Assembly (NCBI RefSeq): GCF_003605365.2
Contig: NZ_QYTU02000005.1
Location: forward strand, 55,043-119,042
Length of the DNA: 64,000 nt
Source: Siminovitchia fortis
GTDB lineage: Bacteria > Bacillota > Bacilli > Bacillales > Bacillaceae_C
Direction: 5' to 3'
This document shows positions 48,489-57,030 of the stretch, in pieces (the first letter of the stretch is position 1; each line of letters opens with the position of its first letter). The notes under the pieces were generated by a model, which searched no databases, was not told where the DNA came from, and saw only the letters and a program-made list of their open reading frames with translations. Made by a program: the position numbers and the translations under genes.

Positions 48489-50264
48489 TTATAAAGAGTT
48501 ATCCAGAATGAGCGGATGATAAAAGTGAGGGCGTCGGGATAACCGCAATTTTTGTTGATCAAACCACCAATCGGTTTGGATCTTGGGTACCTTGACTATA
48601 AACACTTCTTCTTTATGTGAACTTGCTACAAAAGGTATGTCATTGCTGTAAATAGGATCAAGTGTATATAATGCACTTCCGCCTTTACATTTTTGCTCGG
48701 TTCCAGTAAAGTTTGCTATTAATGTTCTTGTTTGTGAAAACCTTGCTACAGCATCCCAAGTGGTCATTGAATTTAAAGGAAAATTATTTTCCATCATTTT
48801 TGGATGAAGCGTTAACGTTTGGCCAAACTCGCCGCTCCAAATAGAAGGAATAATAATGAATTCAGCATGCTTTATGGCCATAATACCTGCTAATTCCGGA
48901 TAAGATGCATCATACCCCACCATTAAACCTACATTTCCCAGGCCCTTAATATATTTCACCTTGATCTCTTCTCCTGGAGTTGCCCATTGTTCTTCTGAAT
49001 CGGTCAGGTGGATCTTCCGGACTTTCAGTCCGACTTGGCCATTAGGTTTTAACAATACTGCTGTATTAAAAAGCATAGTTCCTTCTCGCTCAATCATACC
49101 GAAAGCAATGTAAGCTTTGTATTTTTTTGCAAGTCTTTTCATTTCATTTACGGTCAGGCCATCCATTGTCTCGGATAATTTGAAAATCGCGTTAACCTCA
49201 AGTGAATTTACCGGACCGATTAATGAAAGTTCCGGAAAAACAAAAAGTGATAATACACTCCCTTTTTCTCGGGTTCTTATACTGGCCTCAGATAATAATG
49301 CATTGATTTTTTTCAGATTTCCATTTTTATCCCCAACATCCGGAGTATATTGAACTAATCCCGCAGAAAAATTTACGTGGCTTTCCATAATATTTTCTGT
49401 GCCGGATCCTATTTTTTGTTTTTTATTTTTCCAAGGCCCGCCATGTAACATTAAGTCGTAATAGATATCGGGACGCCTTTTTTTTATTCTCCTTTTGGAA
49501 TCGTTATCATACTGAGCCGGGTCAATATCAGCATATATAATGGTTGGGCTGTTTCTAACCCGGTTTTTTTCAATGTACGGTGATTCAGCTAACTTTTTTC
49601 CTTCCGGTGACCAAATAGCACTGGCTCCTACCATATGATAACCATCTTCGGTATTCGAACGGTTTGCTCCAACCACATACATACCGTTCATTTCTGCCCA
49701 TGCCTGCAACATAGAGATCGATCCGCCTGTTGAGTTTGTTGGAAAACACAATATATTTGCTCCATTAACCGCAGCTACTCTTGCAGATTCAAAATATGAC
49801 GAATCCATACAAATAATTATGGATATATTCCCAATCTCGGTCTCAAAGACTGGGACACCTAAATTTCCCCCGCTTGCCCAGTTGTCTTCTACTGCCCAAA
49901 GATGGATTTTTCGATATTTTCCTATATAACCCTTTGGACCAATAAGGACCGCTGAATTATAATAAAGACCGTCTTCTTTATCAATCTCAGCCATTCCTAT
50001 TACAATATAAGTGTCATACTTTCTCGCTATTTCTTCGAAAGCCATAGTGGTTTTTCCTGGGATTGTATCTACATAAGGACTTATTGCTTTACGATCTTCA
50101 TAATGATAACCTGTTGTCGCCATTTCCGGTGTAACGATCAACTTCGCTCCGTTTGAAGCAGCCTCTGTTACTGCTTCTTTTAACTTTTGAATATTGTCAT
50201 CTAAGTCATTTAATTTAGGATTAAATTCAATGCTTGCTGCCTTAAAGGATGTTGCAGGCTTCAT
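48489..50264 (-). CDS. Fused tandem nitrilase-superfamily protein; second domain lacks catalytic Cys
   Basis: 591 residues from ATG 50264. Two carbon-nitrogen hydrolase domains in tandem (about 5-275 and 295-585). Domain 1 has the full triad: Glu47 (VTPEMATTGY), Lys119 (YRKIHLW), Cys152 (IIICMDSSYF). Domain 2 has Glu345 (VFPELSLIG) and Lys417 (VRKIHLTD), but at the Cys position GLMVGYDASYPE carries Gly450. So only domain 1 should cleave an amide or nitrile; domain 2 is probably structural or ligand-binding. Downstream of the alpha/beta hydrolase gene, likely in the same sigma-54 transcript. Substrate unknown. Confidence 0.85.
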   Translation of the reverse strand: MKPATSFKAASIEFNPKLNDLDDNIQKLKEAVTEAASNGAKLIVTPEMATTGYHYEDRKAISPYVDTIPGKTTMAFEEIARKYDTYIVIGMAEIDKEDGLYYNSAVLIGPKGYIGKYRKIHLWAVEDNWASGGNLGVPVFETEIGNISIIICMDSSYFESARVAAVNGANILCFPTNSTGGSISMLQAWAEMNGMYVVGANRSNTEDGYHMVGASAIWSPEGKKLAESPYIEKNRVRNSPTIIYADIDPAQYDNDSKRRIKKRRPDIYYDLMLHGGPWKNKKQKIGSGTENIMESHVNFSAGLVQYTPDVGDKNGNLKKINALLSEASIRTREKGSVLSLFVFPELSLIGPVNSLEVNAIFKLSETMDGLTVNEMKRLAKKYKAYIAFGMIEREGTMLFNTAVLLKPNGQVGLKVRKIHLTDSEEQWATPGEEIKVKYIKGLGNVGLMVGYDASYPELAGIMAIKHAEFIIIPSIWSGEFGQTLTLHPKMMENNFPLNSMTTWDAVARFSQTRTLIANFTGTEQKCKGGSALYTLDPIYSNDIPFVASSHKEEVFIVKVPKIQTDWWFDQQKLRLSRRPHFYHPLILDNSL

Positions 50265-50338
50265 GACAATTCTTCCCTTCATTCAGTAAAAATAAAAATA
50301 ATAAAGTTCTAACTCTTCTTGATTATTTAGGATTGTTT

Positions 50339-51250
50339 TTAAATAACCTTTTCTTTTTTCAAGCCAATCGGAATATTTCGGCCGAAGAACCCTAATAATT
50401 TAATAATAAGTTCTTGAAATATTTTATTGTCATGAAACATAAAGTCATTGTGCTTACCATCAATAATATAAAGTTCTTTAGGATCATTTGCTGCTTCAAA
50501 TAGTTTATACGCTTCATCGACCGGATGAAGTAAGTTGTCTTTTCCGTGAGCAATAAATAATGGAACAGTTACATTTTTCACTTCTTTTACAGCATTCATA
50601 TTCATAATCGAATCTGTAAACTGTAGTGAAGTCTGTTTGCCAAATGGAGATAAAATAGCGAGTTCTTTTTCAACATAATCGGCCGTTGCCGGATCAAGCG
50701 GATAATGAATAAAGGGATCTGCCAGTTCTGATTGGCCTGTGAGCACTCGTTGTTTACGATCATTATTCACTGCTTTTAAAATTTCTTTCCATTCCACATA
50801 TGAATGGATGGAGCGAAGCCATTCTTCTCCATGATAAAAGCCATTTAATGCTGCCACTGCCTTTACACGAGTATCGTTTGCAGCTACTCGGACAACATTT
50901 GATCCACCCATTCCCCATCCGATTAAACCAATATTCTCTTCATCCACTTCCTCTTGCAATGATAGAAAGGTAATAGCATTATGAATATCTTCAACCTGTT
51001 CATCTAAGATCACGCGTCCTTTTGTCCCTTCACTATTTGCAAATCCTCTATAATCAAAACCTAGGCAAATATAACCTTCTTTTGTTAAGTTTTTTGCAAA
51101 TAACCTTGGATAAAACTCATTAAACCCTTGATAACCGGAGTTTGGAATGATAGCCGGTCTCTTTTCACCTGGTTTGTAATCATCTGGAAGATATAAAGTT
51201 CCATCTAATTTACTTCCTTCACTATAAAAATAAATTTGACGTTCAATCAT
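50339..51250 (-). CDS. Alpha/beta hydrolase (dienelactone-hydrolase-like) with altered nucleophile elbow
   Basis: 303 residues from ATG 51250, 5 nt after GGGGGAG. Alpha/beta hydrolase fold: oxyanion strand RPAIIPNSGYQGF, LGFDYRGFANSEG, a late HGKDNLLHP (Asp) and DGKHNDF (His). The nucleophile elbow, normally G-x-S-x-G-G, reads GWGMGGS, with Gly113 where Ser is expected; the codon is GGA, not a single-base change from common Ser codons except AGY-type paths. Either Ser117 has taken over or the protein is not a classical esterase. First gene after a perfect sigma-54 promoter. Confidence 0.8.
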   Translation of the reverse strand: MIERQIYFYSEGSKLDGTLYLPDDYKPGEKRPAIIPNSGYQGFNEFYPRLFAKNLTKEGYICLGFDYRGFANSEGTKGRVILDEQVEDIHNAITFLSLQEEVDEENIGLIGWGMGGSNVVRVAANDTRVKAVAALNGFYHGEEWLRSIHSYVEWKEILKAVNNDRKQRVLTGQSELADPFIHYPLDPATADYVEKELAILSPFGKQTSLQFTDSIMNMNAVKEVKNVTVPLFIAHGKDNLLHPVDEAYKLFEAANDPKELYIIDGKHNDFMFHDNKIFQELIIKLLGFFGRNIPIGLKKEKVI

Positions 51251-51297
51251 TTTTTCTCCCCCTAATATCAAAAATATTCATTTCCTTTTTGTTTAGT

Positions 51298-51313
51298 TGC
51301 AAGCTACGTGCCA
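51298..51313 (-). promoter_or_regulatory. Sigma-54 promoter of the hydrolase-nitrilase operon
   Basis: Minus strand TGGCACGTAGCTTGCA, an exact match to the full consensus TGGCACG-N4-TTGCA, 48 nt before the hydrolase ATG. Confidence 0.92.
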
Positions 51314-51617
51314 ATCTCTATATTTCATGTATATATTCGATTTAAACATTTTAAAAATTCCATTTAACATTCAGATACGGAAAAAAGTAAAAAATATTTT
51401 ACAACTTTGAAAAAATATATTACAGAATATACAATCGTTAAAGAATTGATGGAATATTTTTTCCATTCCCTCTGCTGCTAAAAGAAAAAGTGCATGATGC
51501 CGGTCTTTCGCAAGGCGGATAGGACCGGTATTATTTCTTTCAATTTTGTGTTGCTTTAAAGACATGGACGGGTACCGGTTCAAATAATATATTTTTCATA
51601 AGAGAGAGCCCTGTGGT
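51314..51617. other. Upstream region of the hydrolase operon, no gene
   Basis: A+T-rich; would hold the activator site for the sigma-54 promoter. A possible 70-codon minus-strand frame at 51371-51583 has no ribosome site and is not called. Confidence 0.5.
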
Positions 51618-51855
51618 TCAATGCAGCGGACCCTTTTCATAAATGCACAATTCCCCATTTTCGAATCTTCTTTTCCGGGCACCCGCATATCCCTGCTTTT
51701 CAAGCTCTTTCGCAAGGACATAGAGGAAAAAGCCGTGCGATACTATTAAAATATTCTTCTCTTCTTTTTTCTTAATAAAATCCAGAAACTGCCGTGCCCT
51801 TTCCTTTGATTCTTTCCGTGATTACCTTGAAATGCCTGACCAATCCAATACGCAT
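51618..51855 (-). pseudogene. Histidine phosphatase family remnant
   Basis: A start with GTGGAG upstream of ATG 51855 gives MRIGLVRHFKV, the phosphatase RHG-type N-terminus (RHF here). The middle of the protein is missing, and another frame resumes with ARQFLDFIKKKEEKNILIVSH...GFFLYVLAKEL to TGA 51618, which is the C-terminal SHG region of the family. About 79 codons remain of roughly 190, in two frames, so an internal deletion destroyed it. It marks the right edge of the A+T-rich island. Confidence 0.75.
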
Positions 51856-51930
51856 AACTCCACCTCACTCCTCCATTTTAATATATAGTTGTACATAACG
51901 GGTATACAAAACGGGAGGGGAGTTGAATGG

Positions 51931-52560
51931 ATGTTTAAAAATCGGAAATACAATTTGACAGGCAAAAACTGGCTCATTATCGGTGACAGCATTACGGATA
52001 AGCGGCATCATCCCAAAACGAAAAAATATCATGAATATATAAGGGAGAAAACTGGATGCAAAGTGCTGGATTACGGTGTTTCAGGATCAGGATTCACTGT
52101 GAAGGAAAGCTTTTTGGAAAGGCTTCAGAGGACGCCGCCTGATGCGGATTACATTACCGTGTTCGGCGGGACGAATGATTTTCGCCTTGGCAGCAAGCCT
52201 CTTGGCGTTTTTCAAGACAAGAATAACGATTCTTTTTACGGGTCCTTGCATCTGTTTTTTGAAGCATTGATCAAAAAATATCCGACAAAGATATTGAGCG
52301 CCATTACTCCTCTGCCCAGATGGAGAGAAAGCGAGGGAGACTGGAACAGCAGGGGCGAAACATTGAAGCAATATACCGAAGCGGTCAAAGAAGTGACTGG
52401 CTTTTATGGAATCCCGTGCAAAGACATGTACTCAGAAGGCGGCATTTATGCGAAAAATCCTGTTTTCATTACCACCTTTATGCCGGACGGCCTGCATCCG
52501 AACAGCGAGGGGCATCGGCTTTTTCATAATAAAATTTTAACTTTTTTGGAAGGATTGTAG
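51931..52560 (+). CDS. SGNH/GDSL-family hydrolase
   Basis: 209 residues. Block I WLIIGDSITDKRH (Ser), block III VFGGTNDFRLG (Asn) and block V MPDGLHPNSEGH (Asp and His) are all present, so the esterase site is complete. No signal peptide, so cytosolic or non-classically placed. ATG 51931 is 8 nt after GGAGGGGAG; the in-frame start at 51889 is less likely. Members remove acyl or acetyl groups from lipids, sugars or peptidoglycan; substrate unknown. Monocistronic. Confidence 0.85.
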   Translation: MFKNRKYNLTGKNWLIIGDSITDKRHHPKTKKYHEYIREKTGCKVLDYGVSGSGFTVKESFLERLQRTPPDADYITVFGGTNDFRLGSKPLGVFQDKNNDSFYGSLHLFFEALIKKYPTKILSAITPLPRWRESEGDWNSRGETLKQYTEAVKEVTGFYGIPCKDMYSEGGIYAKNPVFITTFMPDGLHPNSEGHRLFHNKILTFLEGL

Positions 52561-52636
52561 GGGGTGCTCACGTCCGAAATCCGAATCATGGATAGTAAGT
52601 GCCGCCAATCCAGATACAAACTACCGAGGATGCACT

Positions 52637-52672
52637 GTAAAAAAACCGGGAAAGCATCCGCTCTCCCGGTTT
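52637..52672. terminator. Terminator of the MMPL exporter gene
   Basis: AAAACCGGGAGAGC-GGAT-GCTTTCCCGGTTTTTTT on the minus strand; also able to serve the GDSL gene on the plus strand. Confidence 0.85.
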
Positions 52673-52679
52673 TCCCTCC

Positions 52680-55600
52680 TTACTCATCACTTTTTCTGGC
52701 AATAAATGGCCACCAATTCGCTTTCCCCAGCATGTTAATCAACACGGGAACAAACAGCGGCAAAATCACCAAGGCATAGAATAATAGACCAGATAATACT
52801 AAAGTAGCAATCTGCAGCATCGACAGAACGCCCGAAGGCAGCATGGCCGCAAATGTTCCCGCCAAGATGACGGCAGCGCTCATGATGACGGTGCCCATGT
52901 TTTTCATGGCGAGGATGATGCCCGTTTTGACATCCAGCTCCTTATACTCCGAAAAGCGATCCATCAGGAAGATGGAGTAGTCGACGCCAAGGGCGATCAA
53001 GATGACGAATCCGAAAAACGGCGTCACCCAGTTGATACCCGGATAGCCGAGTATATTGACAAAAATCACTTCAGTCATGGCGATGGAAGAATAATAGGTT
53101 AAAAGGAGCGATGCAATGATATACACCGGCATGACGAGTGACCGGAGCAACACAACCAAAATCAGGATGATTCCGACCATCATAAAGGTGACGGTTTTCG
53201 TATAATCCGAGTCGGACATGGACTCCAGGTCACGGTTCATGCTCGAAACACCGCCGATTCCCACGTTCGCCTGTTCGAGCTTCGTATCTTTCGTTGCGTT
53301 TGCAATTGTATCTTCAATGCTTGAAATCATATCCATGGACCGCTTCGCATATGGATTGGAATCGAGCACGATATCCATTGTCGTCATTTTTCCATCAGCG
53401 GACATGTAAATATCGTACACTCTCTGAAAATCTTTGTCTGTCAGCAATTGGTCAGGAATATAAATGCCGGATTGCTGCAAATCTGTATCTTCCGCTATGT
53501 CGTCCAGATGCTTTTTCGCTTCACCGAACCCGTCTTCAATTTTTCCAAGCCCGTCAGTGCTTTGTGATAGGCCGTCGCCCAATTGATCAAGCTGATCGCC
53601 CATCTGTCCGAATCCGGATTGAAGCCTTTCCTGGCCGTCAGCAATTTCTCCCATTCCTGCTGCAATGGAAGGGATTTTTTCAACGACCTGATGCTGGCCT
53701 GATGTCGCTTGCCCCAAGCCTGATTCTAATTCGCCCAAGCCTTTTTCCACTTCTTTCAGGCCTGATGAAAATTGGCCTAAGCCTTCAACAACTTCAGACA
53801 GATGCCCATTTGCCGTTGCCAAGCCTGATTGGACCTTGCCCAATTCTCCGTTCAAAGCCGAAACAGTTCCGCCGGCAATGGCCACCTGTTTCGTTGCATT
53901 TTCAATCCGTGACTGGATATCAGCCAAATTCGGGTCACCGGCGATTTCTGGATGGTTTTGTACCAGCTTGCCAAGCGGTTCCCCTAGACCTGCGAGTTGC
54001 TGCTGGGCTTCCTCCAGACCTGCAGGCACTTTTCCGTATTCAGTGATCAGTTTTTCAAGCCCGGATTGCGCTTCCTTATATCCGTTCAGCAGTTCCCGGG
54101 TTCCTGACTGAAGTTCCGCTGCCTGGCTGCTTGCCTGCGCCACCCCTTTTTTCAATTCGCCCGCACCGGAAGTGCCTTGCCGGATACCATTTTCAATTTC
54201 ACTTAATGCGTTTTGCAATTGGCCGACACCTGATTGAAGCTCCTTTGTTCCGGCTGTCAAATCGCCGATGCCCGCCGTTGCTTTTTCCATTTCAGGCTTG
54301 GAATCTTTGATAGAGGATGCCGCTTCATTCAGCCCATCCTTAATCTTTGATATGCCTTCCGTTCCTTCTCCGATCCCTTTTCCAAGTTCATCCGCCTGTT
54401 TTTTCACATAGATTTCTTCTATTTTATCGCCTGTCGGCCGCGTGACACTGCGGACTTTTTCTACATGATCCAGTTTTTCAAGATCATTTCCGATTGACTC
54501 AATCAGTGTCAAATACTCTTTCGATTTCATCGAATCATCGTTTTCGAGTACAACTTGAATCGGCATGATCTCGCCAGGCCCGAAGCTGTCAGCCACGATA
54601 TTGAATCCTTTGACAGACTCGTATTCATCGCCGATTTCATCCAGCGAGTTAAAAGAAAGATCGCCGTCATAACTGACTAGAAGCGGAACGGTAAATATGG
54701 CCACAATCCCTAGGGCAATCAGAGGGCGGGTAATCGCAAGGTTCCCCATCCATCCCCAAATCCGGCTTTCTTTGTGGGAAATGTCTTTTTTTACCGGCCA
54801 AAAAAGAGCCTTTTTCAATGTCATCATAAAAAACGGAACAAGCGTAAACAATGCGATCATCAACATTAAAACACCGACTGCAACTCCTACCGCGGACTGA
54901 TACAGCTTGAATGTCGCAAAGCCGATCGAAGCAAAACCGATCATAACGGCAACCGCACTGTAAATGACCGTTTTTCCGGCGGTCTTATAAGTGGTTGCAA
55001 TGGCGGACGGAATATCCTGCCCTGCCGACAATTCTTCTTTATAGCGGCTCAGCAGCAAGATACAGTAGTCTGTTCCGACACCGAACAGTACCGCTACCAT
55101 GAATGTCTGTGTAAAATTGGAGACCGGGAAATCCAGCTTATCCACCAAAAATGCAACAACTGTCGAGCTCACCAAGTACGTCATTCCAACCGTCAACAAC
55201 GGCACGAACGGAGCGACCGCCGACCTGAAAACAAGGAGCAGAACGACCATGATAAAGATGACTGTGATCACTTCCGTTTTTTTCAGGCCTTTTTCAGAAC
55301 TGATGATCACATCTTCATTGATCAGTGAATTCCCTGTCATGTATGTGTCAACGTTCTTTGTTTTTATTTCCTTTTCCAAGGGACCGCGGACATCCTTTAC
55401 TTCTCTGCCGTCCATTTTGACATCAACCAACGCGATGACGGTATTGCGATCTTTTGAGACAAGCTGGCTCTCTAATTCCTTGTCATCAAAATGGGAGGTA
55501 ATGTCGCTGATGCCCAGTTCGGATTTTTTCTTCTCCAAATGGCCTATCGTTGCATGGATATTTTTAAGCTGTGAATCGGACAGCTTTTTCTCATCATGGA

Positions 55601-55811
55601 ATACAACGATGAACGCTTCGGTGCCTGCTTCTTCCGATGAATGTTTATCGATAATATCTGATGCAACTGAAGAAGGATAGCCGTCTGCGATTGCAAGCTG
55701 TCCTTTATCCCTGACAAGCTGGTTCATATCCGGAGATTTGATGATCAAAGCAACGGCTGCAACGATCCATAAGGCTAGAACAACCCATCTGAAACGTAAA
55801 ATGGTTCTCAT
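52680..55811 (-). CDS. MMPL/RND family exporter with central coiled-coil domain
   Basis: 1043 residues. Two MMPL modules of about six membrane segments each: residues about 170-370 (VLFGVGTDYCILLLSRYKEEL) and 870-1030 (LIALGVDYSIFLMDRFSEY). The GxxxDY motifs for proton relay are in both. The extracellular part between them contains a long array of 14- to 21-residue repeats (ELQSGxxQLxx.LxEIExG style, about 440-770), as in YhgE/Pip-like proteins. It should export a lipid or drug using proton motive force. The start overlaps the marR gene by 4 nt, and MarR is its likely repressor. Confidence 0.9.
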   Translation of the reverse strand: MRTILRFRWVVLALWIVAAVALIIKSPDMNQLVRDKGQLAIADGYPSSVASDIIDKHSSEEAGTEAFIVVFHDEKKLSDSQLKNIHATIGHLEKKKSELGISDITSHFDDKELESQLVSKDRNTVIALVDVKMDGREVKDVRGPLEKEIKTKNVDTYMTGNSLINEDVIISSEKGLKKTEVITVIFIMVVLLLVFRSAVAPFVPLLTVGMTYLVSSTVVAFLVDKLDFPVSNFTQTFMVAVLFGVGTDYCILLLSRYKEELSAGQDIPSAIATTYKTAGKTVIYSAVAVMIGFASIGFATFKLYQSAVGVAVGVLMLMIALFTLVPFFMMTLKKALFWPVKKDISHKESRIWGWMGNLAITRPLIALGIVAIFTVPLLVSYDGDLSFNSLDEIGDEYESVKGFNIVADSFGPGEIMPIQVVLENDDSMKSKEYLTLIESIGNDLEKLDHVEKVRSVTRPTGDKIEEIYVKKQADELGKGIGEGTEGISKIKDGLNEAASSIKDSKPEMEKATAGIGDLTAGTKELQSGVGQLQNALSEIENGIRQGTSGAGELKKGVAQASSQAAELQSGTRELLNGYKEAQSGLEKLITEYGKVPAGLEEAQQQLAGLGEPLGKLVQNHPEIAGDPNLADIQSRIENATKQVAIAGGTVSALNGELGKVQSGLATANGHLSEVVEGLGQFSSGLKEVEKGLGELESGLGQATSGQHQVVEKIPSIAAGMGEIADGQERLQSGFGQMGDQLDQLGDGLSQSTDGLGKIEDGFGEAKKHLDDIAEDTDLQQSGIYIPDQLLTDKDFQRVYDIYMSADGKMTTMDIVLDSNPYAKRSMDMISSIEDTIANATKDTKLEQANVGIGGVSSMNRDLESMSDSDYTKTVTFMMVGIILILVVLLRSLVMPVYIIASLLLTYYSSIAMTEVIFVNILGYPGINWVTPFFGFVILIALGVDYSIFLMDRFSEYKELDVKTGIILAMKNMGTVIMSAAVILAGTFAAMLPSGVLSMLQIATLVLSGLLFYALVILPLFVPVLINMLGKANWWPFIARKSDE

Positions 55812-56257
55812 TGTTTTTCTCCTTCGTATTTCTCAATATAAGTGGCAATTTTCTCAAATACATTCAAGAAATTCTCCATCTCTTCCTTTGGGATATCACG
55901 AATAATCGCCTCAACGAATTCGTTGATTTTGCTTTCAAGTGTCCGATAAAACTCCATTCCTTTTTCAGAGACCCTCAAATATACATTTCTGCGGTCCCCT
56001 TCATCCCTTTCACGTTCCAGCAAACCTTTTTTCACTAGCTTATCGACCCGTACTGTAATGGCGCTTCTATGTACAAAAAGCAGGTCGGCCAGTTCAGAAG
56101 CGCGGATCGGCCCGTTTCTGTAAACCATACGGATAAGTGTAAATTGCTCAAGGGACAATTCCTGTAAAAGCTGTTCCGGCACAAGGGTCGACATCCCCTT
56201 TCGTCCATGCAGCATAATACTCATGAACCGCTCAAAAATGAATTGATTATTATCCAA
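55808..56257 (-). CDS. MarR family transcriptional regulator
   Basis: 149 residues. Winged-helix core about 30-115 (FTLIRMVYRNGPIRASELADLL, HRSAITVRVDKLVKKGLLER, DEGDRRNVYLRVSEKG). Start TTG 56257 preceded by GGGGAG. It forms an operon with the MMPL exporter. A TTGACA-17-TATAGT promoter precedes it, and a dyad overlaps the -10 box, so self-repression released by an exporter substrate is likely. Confidence 0.9.
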   Translation of the reverse strand: MDNNQFIFERFMSIMLHGRKGMSTLVPEQLLQELSLEQFTLIRMVYRNGPIRASELADLLFVHRSAITVRVDKLVKKGLLERERDEGDRRNVYLRVSEKGMEFYRTLESKINEFVEAIIRDIPKEEMENFLNVFEKIATYIEKYEGEKQ

Positions 56258-56274
56258 ATTAATTCTCCCCTTTA

Positions 56275-56295
56275 ATAGTTGACCCCATAAACTAT
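56275..56295. promoter_or_regulatory. Candidate MarR operator
   Basis: ATAGTT-N9-AACTAT inverted repeat overlapping the -10 element of the marR promoter. Confidence 0.55.
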
Positions 56296-56319
56296 ATAAA
56301 AAAAGAAGGGGCGTGTCAA
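56291..56319 (-). promoter_or_regulatory. Promoter of the marR-MMPL operon
   Basis: Minus strand TTGACA, 17 bp, TATAGT. Confidence 0.8.
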
Positions 56320-56328
56320 TGTAAAAAA

Positions 56329-56396
56329 ATTTGGGGCCAGGCCCCCGGTGCGTTAACGCGTTAATACGTTAATACAGCGGGGGCCTGGCCCCAAAT
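56329..56396. repeat. 18-bp perfect palindrome with GTTAA-rich loop
   Basis: ATTTGGGGCCAGGCCCCC and its exact complement flank a 32-nt loop containing GTTAACGCGTTAATACGTTAATAC, itself repeats of GTTAAYRC. The stem is extremely GC-rich compared with its flanks. It could be a terminator for the nitroreductase gene ending at 56400, but has no T-run; it resembles REP-like elements seen dispersed in Bacillaceae. Confidence 0.8.
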
Positions 56397-56399
56397 CAA

Positions 56400-56954
56400 T
56401 TAAAATGCTGTCATTTTATCGGCAGGATTCGTCCTTTCCCGCTTTCTCCGGCCAACGATCTCTTTGTCAAAATAGCCAAGGTGCAAAACACCGACGATTT
56501 TTTCGCCCGGCTCCACTCCAATGGCTGATCGGAATTTCGGATCATGGATGTGAGCCGGCGTTTTCCAGCAGACGCCCAATTCTTTTTCCCAGGCAAGAAG
56601 CTGGAAGTTCTGCAACAGGCAGCATGTTGCAGCAAAATCCTCTTCCCACACTTTTTGGCGCGGGTCGGCATTCATCACCGCGATTAAAAATGCAGGCACC
56701 TCTTCAAATTTCCTTCTTGTCGCAGCATGTTTGGCAGGCTCCTGGCACTCCAGGACCGCCTCGATAAAATCATCCTTCCGCTCTCCGGAAACGAAGATGA
56801 ACCGCCACGGCTCCCGGTTTTTATGGTTGGGCGCCCAAACAGCCTCCTCCAGCAGCGATAAAACGAGCTCCTGGCTCACTTCTTTATCGATAAAACCTGT
56901 TTTTACAGAAGTTCTGTTACGAATGATGTCCACAATCGAGTTTGTCGCAAGCAC
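56400..56954 (-). CDS. Nitroreductase family protein
   Basis: 184 residues. N-terminal IIRNRTSVK (FMN phosphate arginines), LEEAVWAPNHKNREPWRFIFV near residue 35, then LLAWEKELGVCWKT and the C-terminal GVLHLGYFD...RKRER. It is the short nitroreductase form, cytosolic, FMN-dependent, reducing nitro or enone compounds with NAD(P)H. Start GTG 56954 with GGGGG 10 nt upstream. The stop lies just before the large palindrome. Confidence 0.88.
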   Translation of the reverse strand: MLATNSIVDIIRNRTSVKTGFIDKEVSQELVLSLLEEAVWAPNHKNREPWRFIFVSGERKDDFIEAVLECQEPAKHAATRRKFEEVPAFLIAVMNADPRQKVWEEDFAATCCLLQNFQLLAWEKELGVCWKTPAHIHDPKFRSAIGVEPGEKIVGVLHLGYFDKEIVGRRKRERTNPADKMTAF

Positions 56955-57030
56955 TTATATATTACCCCCAAGTTGTAATTGAGAATCCCTATCATTTATC
57001 ATATCATGAACAGCTTAATTTCGGAAGGGT

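Noticed and set aside
51371..51583. 70-codon minus-strand frame upstream of the hydrolase operon
   Set aside because: No ribosome site, skewed Phe/Lys composition from A+T-rich DNA, no recognisable family.
55099..55680. 193-codon plus-strand frame
   Set aside because: Antisense to the N-terminal half of the MMPL exporter, with low-complexity Ser/Thr composition typical of a shadow frame.
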